DNA of 64,000 nucleotides from assembly GCF_001040945.1 (NCBI RefSeq), contig NZ_CP011930.1, positions 5,327,021 through 5,391,020 on the forward strand, in the 5' to 3' direction. The notes under the pieces are model-generated. The model ran no database searches. It was not told the DNA's origin and saw only the letters and a list, made by a program, of their open reading frames with translations. Shown here in pieces: positions 30,915 through 40,487 of this stretch; positions within the stretch are counted from its first letter, which is position 1, and every line of letters begins with the position of its first letter. The position numbers and the translations under genes were made by a program. Source of the stretch: Herbaspirillum seropedicae (GTDB lineage Bacteria; Pseudomonadota; Gammaproteobacteria; Burkholderiales; Burkholderiaceae_D).

Positions 30915-31566
30915 AGCACCTTCGCTGTTGACGACCCTGCGCCGCCCGTTGGCCGCAGTGGCCCTGGGCGGCATGCTGGCGCTGAGCCTGCAAGGCTGTT
31001 TCGCGGTATTCGCCGGCGGCGCGCTGGCCACCACCTTCGCCGCGACCGACCGTCGCACGCTGGGCGCCCAGACCGAAGACAAGGCCATCGTGGTCAAGGG
31101 CGAATCGCGCCTGCCGGAAGTCCTCCCCGCCGGCTCCCACGTGAACGTGACCGCCTTCAACCGCAAGGTGCTGCTCTCCGGTGAAGTACCGGACGAAGCC
31201 GCCAAGGCGACCGCCGAGCGCGAGACCCGCGCCATCCAGAACGTCGAGACGGTCTACAACGAACTGGCAGTGATGCCGGCCTCCAGCTTCGGTTCGCGTT
31301 CCAACGATGCGCTCATCACCAGCAAGGTCCTGGCCAGCCTGGTGGACGACAAGACGCTCTACTCCAGCGCCTTCAAGATCACCACCGAGCGCGGCATCGT
31401 CTACATGATGGGTCGCGTGACCCAGCGCGAAGGCCAGCGCGCGGCCCAGATCGCCAGCGGCGTGTCCGATGTGACCAAGGTCGTGACCTTGTTCGAATAC
31501 ATCAGCGAAGACGAACTGAAGGATTACCAGCGCAAGCCCGCCAGCGAGAACAAGGCCACCAGCTGA
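30907..31566 (+). CDS. dolP: BON-domain outer-membrane lipoprotein DolP-like
   Basis: A 219-residue lipoprotein with lipobox LSLQGC (C31) and two BON domains (about residues 60-125 and 135-205; [18 protein letters not shown] and [20 protein letters not shown]). DolP (YraP) in E. coli supports outer-membrane integrity and BAM function. It is the last gene of the conserved lpoA-yraN-diaA-dolP cluster, followed by a terminator. Confidence 0.92.
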   Translation: MNEAPSLLTTLRRPLAAVALGGMLALSLQGCFAVFAGGALATTFAATDRRTLGAQTEDKAIVVKGESRLPEVLPAGSHVNVTAFNRKVLLSGEVPDEAAKATAERETRAIQNVETVYNELAVMPASSFGSRSNDALITSKVLASLVDDKTLYSSAFKITTERGIVYMMGRVTQREGQRAAQIASGVSDVTKVVTLFEYISEDELKDYQRKPASENKATS

Positions 31567-31598
31567 TCGTTTCCTGGCAACAGCCCCTGATGCAAGTC

Positions 31599-31624
31599 AA
31601 ACCGCCGGCCCGTCCGGCGGTTTT
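31599..31624 (+). terminator. rho-independent terminator after dolP
   Basis: AAACCGCCGG (31599-31608) pairs with CCGGCGGTTT (31614-31623), running into TTTT. Confidence 0.85.
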
Positions 31625-31663
31625 CATATGGGCCGGCACCGCGCAGGAAGCCGCCACGGGGTC

Positions 31664-31669
31664 TATAAT
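31664..31669 (+). promoter_or_regulatory. Candidate -10 for the thioredoxin-like gene
   Basis: A perfect TATAAT 47 bp upstream of the 31717 start, directly after the dolP terminator. The -35 region is weak. Confidence 0.45.
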
Positions 31670-31716
31670 GTGGCGGTCCGAGGGGCTTGCGCCCATCGCT
31701 TTTCCGGAGTTTCCCC

Positions 31717-32244
31717 ATGCAAGCACAGCCGAACGCTTCCAAGAGCGGTCTCATGATCAAGCTGGCCGCCCTGGCGGTGGTGGCCGCCATCGCCGCCTTC
31801 ACCTACTTCAAGGTCAATGCCGGCAACGCCGCGCCTGACGTCACCTTCACCAAGCTCGATGGCCAGCAGGTCAACCTGAAGGACTTGCGCGGCAAGGTGG
31901 TCATGGTCAATTTCTGGGCCACCAGCTGCACTACCTGCGTCGGCGAAATGCCGCAGATGATAGACACGTACAACAAGTTCAAGGACCGCGGCCTGGACTT
32001 CGTCGCAGTGGCCATGAGCTATGATCCGCCCAACTATGTGCTGAACTACACCGAAACCCGCAAACTGCCCTTCAAGGTCGCCCTCGATCCGCAGGACACG
32101 CTGGCCAAGGCCTTCGGCGACGTCAAGCTGACCCCGACCACCTTCGTCATCGACAAGCAGGGCAACATCATCAAGCGCTATGTCGGCGAACCGCAATTCG
32201 CCGAACTGCACCAGCTGCTGGAAAAGGCCCTGAGCGCGGCCTGA
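31717..32244 (+). CDS. TlpA/ResA-type membrane-anchored thiol-disulfide oxidoreductase
   Basis: A 175-residue protein with one N-terminal membrane segment (about residues 12-32) and a periplasmic AhpC/TSA-thioredoxin fold. The active site is C71-T-T-C74 in VNFWATSCTTCVGEMP, and the cis-proline loop is LTPTTFVID. Such proteins reduce periplasmic disulfides, often for cytochrome c maturation. It is a single-gene unit between two terminators, so its partner is not indicated. Confidence 0.9.
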   Translation: MQAQPNASKSGLMIKLAALAVVAAIAAFTYFKVNAGNAAPDVTFTKLDGQQVNLKDLRGKVVMVNFWATSCTTCVGEMPQMIDTYNKFKDRGLDFVAVAMSYDPPNYVLNYTETRKLPFKVALDPQDTLAKAFGDVKLTPTTFVIDKQGNIIKRYVGEPQFAELHQLLEKALSAA

Positions 32245-32264
32245 GTCCTCCTGCCCCTATCCGA

Positions 32265-32290
32265 AAGCCGGCTGCATGCCGGCTTTTTTT
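32265..32290 (+). terminator. rho-independent terminator after the thioredoxin-like gene
   Basis: AAGCCGGC (32265-32272) pairs with GCCGGCTT (32278-32285), followed by a run of T. Confidence 0.9.
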
Positions 32291-32442
32291 CTGTCCGGAC
32301 GACATCAAAGATATCGTTTTAGCAACTAGAAGGAACATCTTTCCCTCGCTGGCGGTCCAAATTGCCACACACAGCAATTCCCCCGCCGTCAACCGAAGCG
32401 ATGACGCCTGCCACTTCCCATACAAGAAAACAGGAGGCTGCA

Positions 32443-32940
32443 ATGAGATTCCGAACCATCTTGCTGATCGTATTGCTGGCGCTGGTCGCCATTTTCGCCG
32501 CCGTCAACTGGACGGCGTTCACGACGCCTTCCACGCTGTCGCTGATCTACACCGATTTCCAGGCTCCGGTGGGGCTGGTGATGCTGGGCGTGGTGGTGGT
32601 GCTGACGGCGTTCTTCCTGCTCTATATCCTGGCGCTGCAGACCTCGGTGATGCTGGAAAGCCGCCGCCTGACCAAGCAGCTGGAAGCCCAGCGCACCCTG
32701 GCCGACCAGGCCGAGCATTCGCGTTTCAATGACCTGCGCGGCTATCTCAAGACCGAGCTGGCGCAACTGCAGCAGCGCCAGAGCGAGCAGCAAACCCTGC
32801 TGGCGCAGCGCCTGGACGCCTTGCAGCGCGATATCCACCTGCGCGTGGAACAGACCGAGAATGCCGTGGCCGCCCAGGTGGGAGAACTGGATGACCGCCT
32901 GCAACGCCACAACGTGGCCGGCGCGATCAGGCCGCTGTAA
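32443..32940 (+). CDS. LapA-domain (DUF1049) membrane protein with coiled coil
   Basis: The 166-residue product has two membrane segments (about residues 3-25 and 42-66), then a long Gln/Glu/Arg/Leu-rich coiled coil (about 75-155). The hydrophobic hairpin resembles LapA/YciS, which with LapB controls LpxC turnover in E. coli, but no lapB gene follows. The start has a clear CAGGAGG 6-7 nt upstream; a longer frame to 32362 lacks such support. Confidence 0.75.
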   Translation: MRFRTILLIVLLALVAIFAAVNWTAFTTPSTLSLIYTDFQAPVGLVMLGVVVVLTAFFLLYILALQTSVMLESRRLTKQLEAQRTLADQAEHSRFNDLRGYLKTELAQLQQRQSEQQTLLAQRLDALQRDIHLRVEQTENAVAAQVGELDDRLQRHNVAGAIRPL

Positions 32941-32984
32941 GCAATCCCGCATCGATCCAACAAAGCGTCACAAACCGCAAAAAC

Positions 32985-33014
32985 AAAGGCTGCATCGCGA
33001 AGATGCAGCCTTTT
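32985..33014. terminator. Hairpin terminator between the LapA-like gene and pyrE
   Basis: AAAGGCTGCATC (32985-32996) pairs perfectly with GATGCAGCCTTT (33002-33013). A T tract follows on the plus strand. It lies between two convergent genes and may serve both. Confidence 0.88.
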
Positions 33015-33042
33015 GTCTTTCATTGACCTGCTTTACCGCAGT

Positions 33043-33702
33043 TTAGACGCCATAACGGGTACGATAGGCCGCCACCGCATCCTTGTATTGCGCCAGCCGG
33101 GCATCGCCGCCGTTGGAGATGTACTCGAAGAGATCGTTGAGGTTGCCGATGGAAATGACCGGCATATCGTATTCGCGCGCCACTTCCTGCACCGCCGACA
33201 GCGCGGAGAGCGCGCCATCCTTGCCGGAGCGCTCCATGCGGTCCAGCGCGATCAGCACCGCGCAGGGGGTGGCGCCGGCGGCGCGGATCATGTCCACCGA
33301 CTCGCGCACCGAGGTGCCAGCCGAGATCACGTCGTCGATGATGACGACCTTGCCCTGCAGCTTGGCGCCGACGATGGTGCCGCCTTCGCCATGGTCCTTG
33401 GCTTCCTTGCGATTGAAGGCGAAGGGGACGTTGCGGCCCATGCCGGCCAGCGCCACGGCGGTGGCCGAGGCCAGGGTGATGCCCTTGTAGGCGGGGCCGA
33501 ACAGCATGTCATATTCGACGCCCGAATCCTGCAGGGTCTGGGCGTAGAAGCGGGCCACCTGGGCCAGCGTTGCGCCTTCGCTGAAGAGGCCGGCGTTGAA
33601 GAAGTAAGGCGAGGTACGGCCTGCCTTGGTGACGAATTCGCCAAAGCGCAGCACGCCGGCCGATACCGCGAATTCGATGAATTCCTGTCTCAAGTTGCTC
33701 AC
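33043..33702 (-). CDS. pyrE: Orotate phosphoribosyltransferase
   Basis: A 219-residue type I PRTase. The sequence [20 protein letters not shown], the [17 protein letters not shown] flexible loop and the PRPP motif [21 protein letters not shown] are clear. It makes orotidine 5'-phosphate in pyrimidine synthesis. The start is a GTG at 33702, which gives [18 protein letters not shown] in line with other PyrE proteins and has GGGAAA upstream; the ATG further out adds a non-homologous leader. Confidence 0.94.
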   Translation of the reverse strand: MSNLRQEFIEFAVSAGVLRFGEFVTKAGRTSPYFFNAGLFSEGATLAQVARFYAQTLQDSGVEYDMLFGPAYKGITLASATAVALAGMGRNVPFAFNRKEAKDHGEGGTIVGAKLQGKVVIIDDVISAGTSVRESVDMIRAAGATPCAVLIALDRMERSGKDGALSALSAVQEVAREYDMPVISIGNLNDLFEYISNGGDARLAQYKDAVAAYRTRYGV

Positions 33703-33876
33703 AATGCATTTCCCGGGAAGAGTCAAAACGGAAGGCGCGGACCACAGCTGCTTGCCGGAGGGCAAGGCAGCGCGGCGGCAAAGCCTTCATCAGGCCGCCA
33801 TTTTAAATGATTCACCCTATCGGTTATGCTACCGGCCTTATTGAACAATCTTCCGCAGCAAGCAAACAGGACCGCC

Positions 33877-34653
33877 ATGCCCAAAATCGTCTCCGCCAAC
33901 CTCAACGGAATCCGCTCGGCCGCCAAGAAGGGCTTCTTCGAATGGCTGCAAAAGGAAGCGCCGGACTTCGTCTGCGTGCAGGAACTGAAGGCCCAGGCGG
34001 CCGACATGACCGAGCAATTCCTGGCCCCGGCCGGCTATGTCGGCCATTTCCACTATGCCCAGAAGAAGGGTTACTCAGGCGTGGGCGTCTACAGCCGCCG
34101 CCAGCCGGATTCGGTGCGCATCGGCTTTGGCAATACCGAATTCGATGACGAAGGTCGCTATGTCGAATGCGACTACGGCGACCTGACCGTGATCTCGCTC
34201 TATGCGCCCTCGGGTTCCTCCAGCGAGGAACGCCAGGAAGCCAAGTTCCGCTTCATGGAAGCCTTCCTGCCGCACCTGATGGAACTGGAAAAGAGCGGCC
34301 GCGAAGTGGTCATCTGCGGCGACTGGAATATCGCCCACAAGGAAATCGACCTGAAGAACTGGAAGAGCAACCAGAAGAATTCGGGCTTCTTGCCGGAAGA
34401 ACGCGCCTGGATGACGCGCATCTTCGACCAGCTGGGCCTGGTGGACGTGTACCGCCGCCTGCATCCCGAGACCACCGGCGAGGCCTACACCTGGTGGAGC
34501 AATCGCGGCCAGGCCTGGGCCAACAACGTGGGGTGGCGTATCGATTACCACGTCTCCACGCCGGGCATTGCGGCCAAGGCGGTGAGTGCGGCGATCTACA
34601 AAGAGCAGCGCTTCTCGGATCATGCGCCGTTGACGGTGGTGTACAGCGACTGA
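33877..34653 (+). CDS. xth: Exodeoxyribonuclease III
   Basis: A 258-residue EEP-family nuclease. It has MPKIVSANLNGIRSAAKKGF, the metal glutamate in VQELKAQ, GDWNIAHKEIDLKNWK, and the C-terminal WRIDYHVSTPGIA with SDHAPLTV. It repairs abasic sites and trims 3' ends. It is divergent from pyrE with 174 bp between. Confidence 0.94.
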   Translation: MPKIVSANLNGIRSAAKKGFFEWLQKEAPDFVCVQELKAQAADMTEQFLAPAGYVGHFHYAQKKGYSGVGVYSRRQPDSVRIGFGNTEFDDEGRYVECDYGDLTVISLYAPSGSSSEERQEAKFRFMEAFLPHLMELEKSGREVVICGDWNIAHKEIDLKNWKSNQKNSGFLPEERAWMTRIFDQLGLVDVYRRLHPETTGEAYTWWSNRGQAWANNVGWRIDYHVSTPGIAAKAVSAAIYKEQRFSDHAPLTVVYSD

Positions 34654-34700
34654 CCAAGCACTGACAAAGCGCCTACCATCCGTTAGGACTGACCTACCCA

Positions 34701-34828
34701 CCGTTCGGGCTGAGTAGCGGCGCAGCCGCGTATCGAAGACGCGCCGAATTGTGATCGACGGAGCGCCCCTTCGACAGGCTCAGGACTGGCTTCGATACGG
34801 CCCTGCGGGCCTACTCAGTCCGAACGGG
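34701..34828. repeat. Dispersed palindromic repeat, copy 3 (paired arms plus extra half-arm)
   Basis: CCGTTCGGGCTGAGTAG through GTATCGAAG (34701-34737) faces CTTCGATACGG through CTACTCAGTCCGAACGGG (34790-34828). An additional CCTTCGACAGGCTCAGGACT-like half-arm lies between them at about 34768. It is the same family as the copies at 6101 and 9658, and sits between convergent xth and topB. Confidence 0.85.
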
Positions 34829-34860
34829 AAGCAGGTGAAAATCGTTCGAAAAAAAACCAA

Positions 34861-34888
34861 AGCCCTCGCACCGTGAAGTGCGAGGGCT
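34861..34888. terminator. Hairpin terminator between xth and topB
   Basis: AGCCCTCGCAC (34861-34871) pairs perfectly with GTGCGAGGGCT (34878-34888). A-rich sequence lies to the left (T-rich for the minus strand), so it mainly serves topB, and could also end read-through from xth. Confidence 0.85.
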
Positions 34889-34912
34889 TTGTCGTTTCCG
34901 GCCGGCCGACAA

Positions 34913-37591
34913 TCAGGCGTCGGGAGCGGCCGCCTTCTTCGGCGTCGCCTTGCGCAACGCCGGCTTCTTGGCCGCTGCCGCCTTGGCCTTGGTGGCGGTG
35001 GTCTTGGCAGCCGTCTTGGTCGCCGTCTTCTTGGCGGCCGGCTTGGCTACCGCCTCATCGGCACCATCATCGGCATCGGCCGCAGCGGCCTTGCCCTTGG
35101 CGGGCGCCTTGGCCTTGCGTTCCTCGAACTCGAAGCTGATCTTGCCATCCTTGCCACGCACCAGGAAGGCCTTGAAAGGCCGGCGGGTACGTTGCGAGAT
35201 GAAGCCCGGCAGCAGGTCGGTCTTGCCATCGTTCAAGAGCTTGGCCATCTGCTCCGGTAGGATTTCCTGCTGCAGGATGATGCGGCTGCTGCGGAAGTCA
35301 CAGGCCTTGGGCTTGGCCACGGTCTTCTCGCAGACATAGGCCAGGCCCATCTCGTAGACGCCGCTGCCGCACTTGGGGCAGGCGCCCAGCGGCGTCTGCT
35401 CGCTGAAGTCCACCGGCTCGCCGCCCTCGCCCTCGGCCTGGTCCTGGCCGAAGTCGAATTCCAGCTTGAAGTTTTTGATCTCTTCGTCGCGCGAAATCTT
35501 CAGGATGGCCGCGAACGGTCGGCCCATCTTGGAGCGGAAGCCCTGCAACGGACCGATGGTGCGGTTCTGCAGCAGTTCTTCCACTTCGGCGATCTCGAAC
35601 TGACGACCACCGGGCACCTTGCTCATCGAGAATTCGCACTTGGTGCAGGCGAAGCGACGGTAGTTTTCCTTCACCACGCCGCCGCAGTTGGGGCAAGGCG
35701 TCTTCAGCGTCGCGTAGTCGCCGGGGATGGTGTCGTTGTCGTATTCCTTGGCGCGCTTGACGATGATCTGGGTCATCTGCGCGATCTCGCGCATGAACTC
35801 GTCACGGCTGATCTTGCCGCGCTCCATCTGCGCCAGCTTGTGTTCCCACTCGCCGGTCAGCTCGGGTTCGGTCAGTTCGTCCACGCCCAGGCCGTGCAGC
35901 AGCGTCATCAGCTGGAAGGCCTTGGCGGTGGGCATCATCTCGCGGCCTTCGCGGATCAGGTACTTTTCGTTCAGCAGGCCTTCGATGATGGCCGCACGCG
36001 TGGCTGGCGTGCCCAGGCCCTTGCCGGCCATGGCTTCGCGCAGTTCATCGGAGTCCACCAGCTTGCCCGCGCCTTCCATGGCCGACAGCAGCGTGGCTTC
36101 GGTGTAGCGGGCGGGCGGCTTGGTGACCAGGCCGTTGGCGGTGACCTTGTCGGTCTTGACCTTCTCGCCAGGGGCCACGGCCACCAGGTTGCCACCGCCT
36201 TCCTTGTCCTTGTCGTCTTCCTCGACCTGCTTGCCGTAGATGGCCAGCCAGCCAGGGTTGATCATCACTTTACCTTCGCTCTTGAACTGGTGGCCCGACA
36301 CTTCCGTGTAGCGGGTGGTCACCTGGAACTCGGCCGGCGGGAAGAACACGGCCATGAAGCGGCGCGTCACCAGATCGTAGAGCTTCTGCTCCGGCTCTGA
36401 CAGGTTCTTGGGCACCTGGGTGGTCGGGATGATGGCGAAGTGGTCGCTGATCTTGGTGTTGTCGAAGATGCGCTTGTTGGGCTTGACCCAGCCTTGCTTG
36501 AGGATCTGCTTGGAGAACTGGTGGTAGTTGTTGTTCTCCGCCAGCGCCTCCATGGTGTCCTTGACCGTGTTGATGTAGTCCTCGGGCAGGTGGCGCGAGT
36601 CGGTACGCGGATAGGTCAGCACTTTGTGCTTTTCATACAGCGCCTGGGCCAGGCCCAGGGTGTTCTTGGCCGAGAAGCCGAAGCGCGAGTTGGCCTCGCG
36701 CTGCAGGCTGGTCAGGTCGAACAGGCCCGGCGACATCTGCGTGGTCGGCTTGGATTCCTCGGTGACATTGCCCGGCTTGTCGCGGCAGGCGGCCACGATG
36801 GAGTCCGCTGCGGCTTTGCTCCACAGGCGCTCGGGGCGCTTCTCGGGATCGGCCTCGTCCTTCTTGTGCCCCTTGTCCAGCCAGCGGCCCTTGTAGATGC
36901 CAGCGGCGCAGACGAACTCGGCGTGCACTTCCCAGTAATCGCGCGGGACGAACTTCTTGATCTTCTCTTCGCGCTCGACCACGATGGACAGGGTCGGCGT
37001 CTGCACGCGGCCCACGGTGGTGAGGTAGAAGCCGCCTTCCTTGGAATTGAAGGCGGTCATGGCGCGGGTGCCGTTGATGCCGATGAGCCAGTCGGCCTCG
37101 CTGCGGCAGCGCGCGGCATTGGCCAGCGGCAGCATTTCCTCGTCGTCACGCAGATGGGCGAAGCCCTCGCGGATGGCGCCAGGGGTCATCGATTGCAGCC
37201 ACAGGCGCTTCACCGGCTGCTTGGCCTTGGTGTATTGCGCAATGAGGCGGAAGATCAGTTCACCTTCGCGGCCCGCGTCACATGCATTGATGAGGGTGGT
37301 CACATCCTTGCGCTTGATCAGCTTGGAGAGCACCTTCAGGCGCGACTCGGTCTTGGCGATCGGGTTCAGCGCAAAGTGCGGCGGGATCATGGGCAGGTGG
37401 GTGAAGCTCCACTTGCCGCGCTTGACGTCGTATTCCTCGGGGACTGCGATTTCCAGCAGGTGGCCGACGGCCGATGACAGGATGTACTGATCGGATTCGA
37501 AATACTCATCGTGCTTGGTGAAGCCGCCGAGCGTCTTCGCGATGTCGTTCGCGACAGAGGGCTTCTCGGCAATGATGAGGGTCTTGCTCAT
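34913..37591 (-). CDS. topB: DNA topoisomerase III with zinc-ribbon and Lys/Ala-rich tail
   Basis: An 892-residue type IA topoisomerase. The Toprim domain starts MSKTLIIAEKPSVANDIAKT. The active-site tyrosine is in VLTYPRTDSRHLPEDY. The C-terminal part has one four-cysteine element (CPNCGG...CTKC) and a second cysteine-containing module (CPKCGSGVYEMG...CEKT). The last roughly 65 residues are a repetitive Lys/Ala/Thr tail like histone H1. The start at 37591 gives the family N-terminus, not the longer frame to 37687. It decatenates DNA, and its neighbours smg and dprA are read in the same direction. Confidence 0.95.
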   Translation of the reverse strand: MSKTLIIAEKPSVANDIAKTLGGFTKHDEYFESDQYILSSAVGHLLEIAVPEEYDVKRGKWSFTHLPMIPPHFALNPIAKTESRLKVLSKLIKRKDVTTLINACDAGREGELIFRLIAQYTKAKQPVKRLWLQSMTPGAIREGFAHLRDDEEMLPLANAARCRSEADWLIGINGTRAMTAFNSKEGGFYLTTVGRVQTPTLSIVVEREEKIKKFVPRDYWEVHAEFVCAAGIYKGRWLDKGHKKDEADPEKRPERLWSKAAADSIVAACRDKPGNVTEESKPTTQMSPGLFDLTSLQREANSRFGFSAKNTLGLAQALYEKHKVLTYPRTDSRHLPEDYINTVKDTMEALAENNNYHQFSKQILKQGWVKPNKRIFDNTKISDHFAIIPTTQVPKNLSEPEQKLYDLVTRRFMAVFFPPAEFQVTTRYTEVSGHQFKSEGKVMINPGWLAIYGKQVEEDDKDKEGGGNLVAVAPGEKVKTDKVTANGLVTKPPARYTEATLLSAMEGAGKLVDSDELREAMAGKGLGTPATRAAIIEGLLNEKYLIREGREMMPTAKAFQLMTLLHGLGVDELTEPELTGEWEHKLAQMERGKISRDEFMREIAQMTQIIVKRAKEYDNDTIPGDYATLKTPCPNCGGVVKENYRRFACTKCEFSMSKVPGGRQFEIAEVEELLQNRTIGPLQGFRSKMGRPFAAILKISRDEEIKNFKLEFDFGQDQAEGEGGEPVDFSEQTPLGACPKCGSGVYEMGLAYVCEKTVAKPKACDFRSSRIILQQEILPEQMAKLLNDGKTDLLPGFISQRTRRPFKAFLVRGKDGKISFEFEERKAKAPAKGKAAAADADDGADEAVAKPAAKKTATKTAAKTTATKAKAAAAKKPALRKATPKKAAAPDA

Positions 37592-37899
37592 AAGTATGGG
37601 TCTCGATGTAGAGAGGTCGGTTGCTGGCTTGTTGCGGGGCCGGTCTGGCCCAGTTGGGGCCGGGATCTCCCGAAACAACCATGTCATCCTGGCAAGGGCG
37701 GCACATCTGCCGGCGCTTCATTGCCTGTGGACAACGGAATTTTTATATAGTAGCCAATAACGGCCCAATGCGGGGCAATGATAAGCGTGATGCAAATGAA
37801 ACGGCAAGCACAAGGCTTGCCGTTGCTGTGTTTCAGACCATTTGCAACTCTGCGGGAACGCCCCGTCCTGGTGCAGACGCGCCAGCTCCCCAGGGGAAT
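37592..37899. promoter_or_regulatory. topB-smg gap: candidate topB promoter and smg terminator hairpin
   Basis: On the minus strand, TATAAA (37742-37747) lies in an AT-rich patch with ATTGGG (37764-37769) 16 bp upstream; it points at topB. ACGGCAAGC (37801-37809) pairs with GCTTGCCGT (37815-37823), a likely end of the smg transcript. No gene is supported here. Confidence 0.45.
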
Positions 37900-38376
37900 T
37901 CAGTGCAGCAGGCGCGGTTCGGCGTCTTCCTCGTCGAGGAACAGCTCCTCGAACATCAGCCCATCCGGCTCCTTGCCCTGGCTCCACAACACCATGAGCA
38001 CGATCACCTTGAGCTTTTCCAGTCCCACCGGTGCTTCGCCAGCGGCCAGCGCGCGCTCGATGACGATCTCGCGCTGGATCGGGTCGAGCATCTTGGCCGA
38101 TTCGAGGAACTGGATGAAACCGATGGCTTCCACCCCCAGCACATCGCTTTCCTGGCGCGCATAGATGCGGGTACCGAAGGAAAAGGCGGTCTGGCGGGGA
38201 TAGTTGTCGGCGAATTCGTGGTTGGCGACCTCGAGATCGGTCAGCCATCCGAGTGCCTGGGAGATTTCATCTTCTTCGAAACCGATCGCGGACAACTTCT
38301 TGACCAAGGCCTCCGGTTCGGGGCAGGCATCAGGGCGATAGTAGGTTTCGTACAGGTAAACGAGGACATCAAACAT
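37900..38376 (-). CDS. smg: Smg family protein (DUF494)
   Basis: A 158-residue acidic protein starting [20 protein letters not shown], characteristic of Smg. Function is unknown. Its location between dprA and topB is widespread in beta- and gammaproteobacteria and supports the call. Confidence 0.92.
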   Translation of the reverse strand: MFDVLVYLYETYYRPDACPEPEALVKKLSAIGFEEDEISQALGWLTDLEVANHEFADNYPRQTAFSFGTRIYARQESDVLGVEAIGFIQFLESAKMLDPIQREIVIERALAAGEAPVGLEKLKVIVLMVLWSQGKEPDGLMFEELFLDEEDAEPRLLH

Positions 38377-38463
38377 GTTCGTACTCTATCGCGAAGGTTA
38401 TGAATGTACAAGTCAGCCAAGGTCAGTATGGCAGCAATTGGCCGGCGACGGCTACTAATTTCT

Positions 38464-39600
38464 TCACTCCAACCTGCGGTAAAGCGCACCTGGCAACAAC
38501 TCGATGCGCCCCGCCAGCTCCAGCGTGAGCAACAAGCCTGCCAGGACCGCCGCTTCCAGCCCACAGCGGGCGGCCAGGGTGTCGATATCGACCGGATCAT
38601 GCGCCATTGCCTGCATGACAAGGGAAGTCATCGCATCGTCGTCGACCTGGCTCTGCGGTGAGGGATGGGCCACCCGGACAGCTTGCCGTGATGGCAACTC
38701 ATCGAGCATGTCCTGCGTCGTCTCCACCAGCTTGGCCCCCTGGCGGATCAGCTGGTGGCAGCCCTTGGCCAGCGGCGCATGGATGGAACCGGGAATGGCG
38801 AAGACATCGCGCCCCTGCTCGGCGGCCATGCGGGCGGTGATCAGCGAGCCCGACTGCGCCGCCGCCTCCACCACCAGCACCGCGCGCGCCAGTCCCGAGA
38901 TGAGACGGTTGCGGCGCGGGAAGTTGGATGCCAGCGGCGGCGTACCCAGGGGATATTCACTGACGATGCAGCCGGCAGCGGCGATGCGCGCTGCCAACGC
39001 CTCATGGCGGCGTGGATAGACGATGTCGATACCGGTACCGATCACGGCCACGGTCGATCCCGGACCATCGAGCCCACCCTCGTGCGCGGCGGCATCGATG
39101 CCCAGGGCCAGTCCGGAGACGATGCTCAGGCCGGCGCGGGAAAGCTCGCGCGAGAAACGGCTGGCATGCGCGATCCCCTGCGCGGTGGCGTTGCGGCTGC
39201 CCACCACGGCCACCGCCTCGGCGCCGAGCCAGGCGGGGTCGCCGCGCAGGTAGAGCAACAACGGTGGATCGGCGATGTCCAGCAGGGCCGGCGGATAGCG
39301 GGAGTCCGCCAGGGTGAGGATGGCATGGCCGGGCTGCTGCAGCCAGGCCAGCGTCGCTGCGATCTGCGCGCGCACGGCCGGCGTGGGAGCGCGCAGCAGG
39401 CGCGCGGCCAGGGCCGGCGACACCACGGCCGCCAGGGCGCTGGCATCAGCCTGCCAGAGCTGGCCCGGCAAGCCGAAGGCCGCCAGCAGGCGGCGCGCCG
39501 TGGCTGGGCCCACGCCCTCGGCCAGGGACAGACGCAGCCACCAGGCCAGGTCGGCAGGATCATCATCAGGAAAGTCAGGCAAGGCAGTCGAAGTTGGCAT
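38464..39600 (-). CDS. dprA: DNA-processing protein DprA
   Basis: A 378-residue protein with the Rossmann-type DprA domain: [39 protein letters not shown] and [22 protein letters not shown]. The C-terminal winged helix (about residues 315-375) is the DprA_WH type. DprA loads RecA onto incoming single-stranded DNA during transformation. The start was placed at [10 protein letters not shown]; a GTG 48 bp upstream is possible. Confidence 0.93.
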   Translation of the reverse strand: MPTSTALPDFPDDDPADLAWWLRLSLAEGVGPATARRLLAAFGLPGQLWQADASALAAVVSPALAARLLRAPTPAVRAQIAATLAWLQQPGHAILTLADSRYPPALLDIADPPLLLYLRGDPAWLGAEAVAVVGSRNATAQGIAHASRFSRELSRAGLSIVSGLALGIDAAAHEGGLDGPGSTVAVIGTGIDIVYPRRHEALAARIAAAGCIVSEYPLGTPPLASNFPRRNRLISGLARAVLVVEAAAQSGSLITARMAAEQGRDVFAIPGSIHAPLAKGCHQLIRQGAKLVETTQDMLDELPSRQAVRVAHPSPQSQVDDDAMTSLVMQAMAHDPVDIDTLAARCGLEAAVLAGLLLTLELAGRIELLPGALYRRLE

Positions 39601-39858
39601 GGTGGCAATGCCGCGCACCCCGAGGCGTTCTGCGGCGCTGTGATACACTTTTTCAGCTTGATCGGGAGATCAACCTGTGGCCGCAAGGCATTCCCGGCGG
39701 ACCAGACCACGATTGTGCCGCGGTCGCGCTTGAAGCCGTACAGGCTGGCCACATCTAAAACACATTCCCGACACGAATCCTCCGGCGTCTCGCAAAATGA
39801 CGAGGCCCGGTCCTCCTGCTCCACCCAGAACGATTGCAAGATTTCCGAGAACCAGCGT

Positions 39859-40377
39859 ATGGCCCTGCTCAACATCCTCCGTTACCCCGATCCGCGCCTG
39901 CACAAGATCGCCGCCCCCGTGACCGTCTTCGACGAGCGCATCAAGAAGCTGGTGGCCGACATGGCCGAGACCATGTACGCCGCGCCCGGCGTGGGCCTGG
40001 CCGCGACCCAGGTGGACGTGCATGAGCAGGTGGTGGTCATCGACGTCTCCGACGATGGCAAGAACCTGCAGGTCTTCATCAACCCCGAGATCGTCTGGGC
40101 CAGCGAAGACAAGCGCGTCTATGACGAAGGCTGCCTGTCGGTGCCCGGCATCTACGATGGCGTGGAACGCCCGGCCCGCGTGAAGGTGCGCGCCTTCGAC
40201 GCCGACGGCAAGGCCTTCGAGGTCGATGCCGATGAACTGCTGGCCGTGTGCATCCAGCACGAGATGGATCACCTCAAGGGCAAGGTCTTCGTCGAATACC
40301 TCTCGCCGTTGAAGCGCAACCGCATCAAGACCAAGCTGCAGAAGGAAGAGCGCGAGCTGAAGAAGAAGGCGGGCTAA
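39859..40377 (+). CDS. def: Peptide deformylase
   Basis: A 172-residue deformylase with all three motifs: GVGLAATQ (44-51), EGCLS (metal C92) and QHEMDHLKG (H134, E135, H138). It removes the formyl group from nascent proteins. fmt, the usual next gene, is absent; a strong terminator follows instead. The 258-bp gap to divergent dprA presumably carries both promoters. Confidence 0.95.
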   Translation: MALLNILRYPDPRLHKIAAPVTVFDERIKKLVADMAETMYAAPGVGLAATQVDVHEQVVVIDVSDDGKNLQVFINPEIVWASEDKRVYDEGCLSVPGIYDGVERPARVKVRAFDADGKAFEVDADELLAVCIQHEMDHLKGKVFVEYLSPLKRNRIKTKLQKEERELKKKAG

Positions 40378-40413
40378 GCCCCGGCCTGCCAGCCCAGCGA
40401 GATGCACCGGCGC

Positions 40414-40449
40414 AAACGCCGGCCAGGTGGATGCCTGGCCGGCGTTTTT
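40414..40449 (+). terminator. Strong rho-independent terminator after def
   Basis: A perfect 14-bp stem, AAACGCCGGCCAGG (40414-40427) with CCTGGCCGGCGTTT (40434-40447), followed by TT. Confidence 0.92.
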
Positions 40450-40487
40450 CATGGGCTCCTCGGTCCCAGTGCGCCAGCGCGCCCCCG

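Noticed and set aside
38755..39858. N-terminal extension of the def frame through dprA on the opposite strand
   Set aside because: The extension is antisense to dprA; the 172-residue product from 39859 is a complete deformylase.
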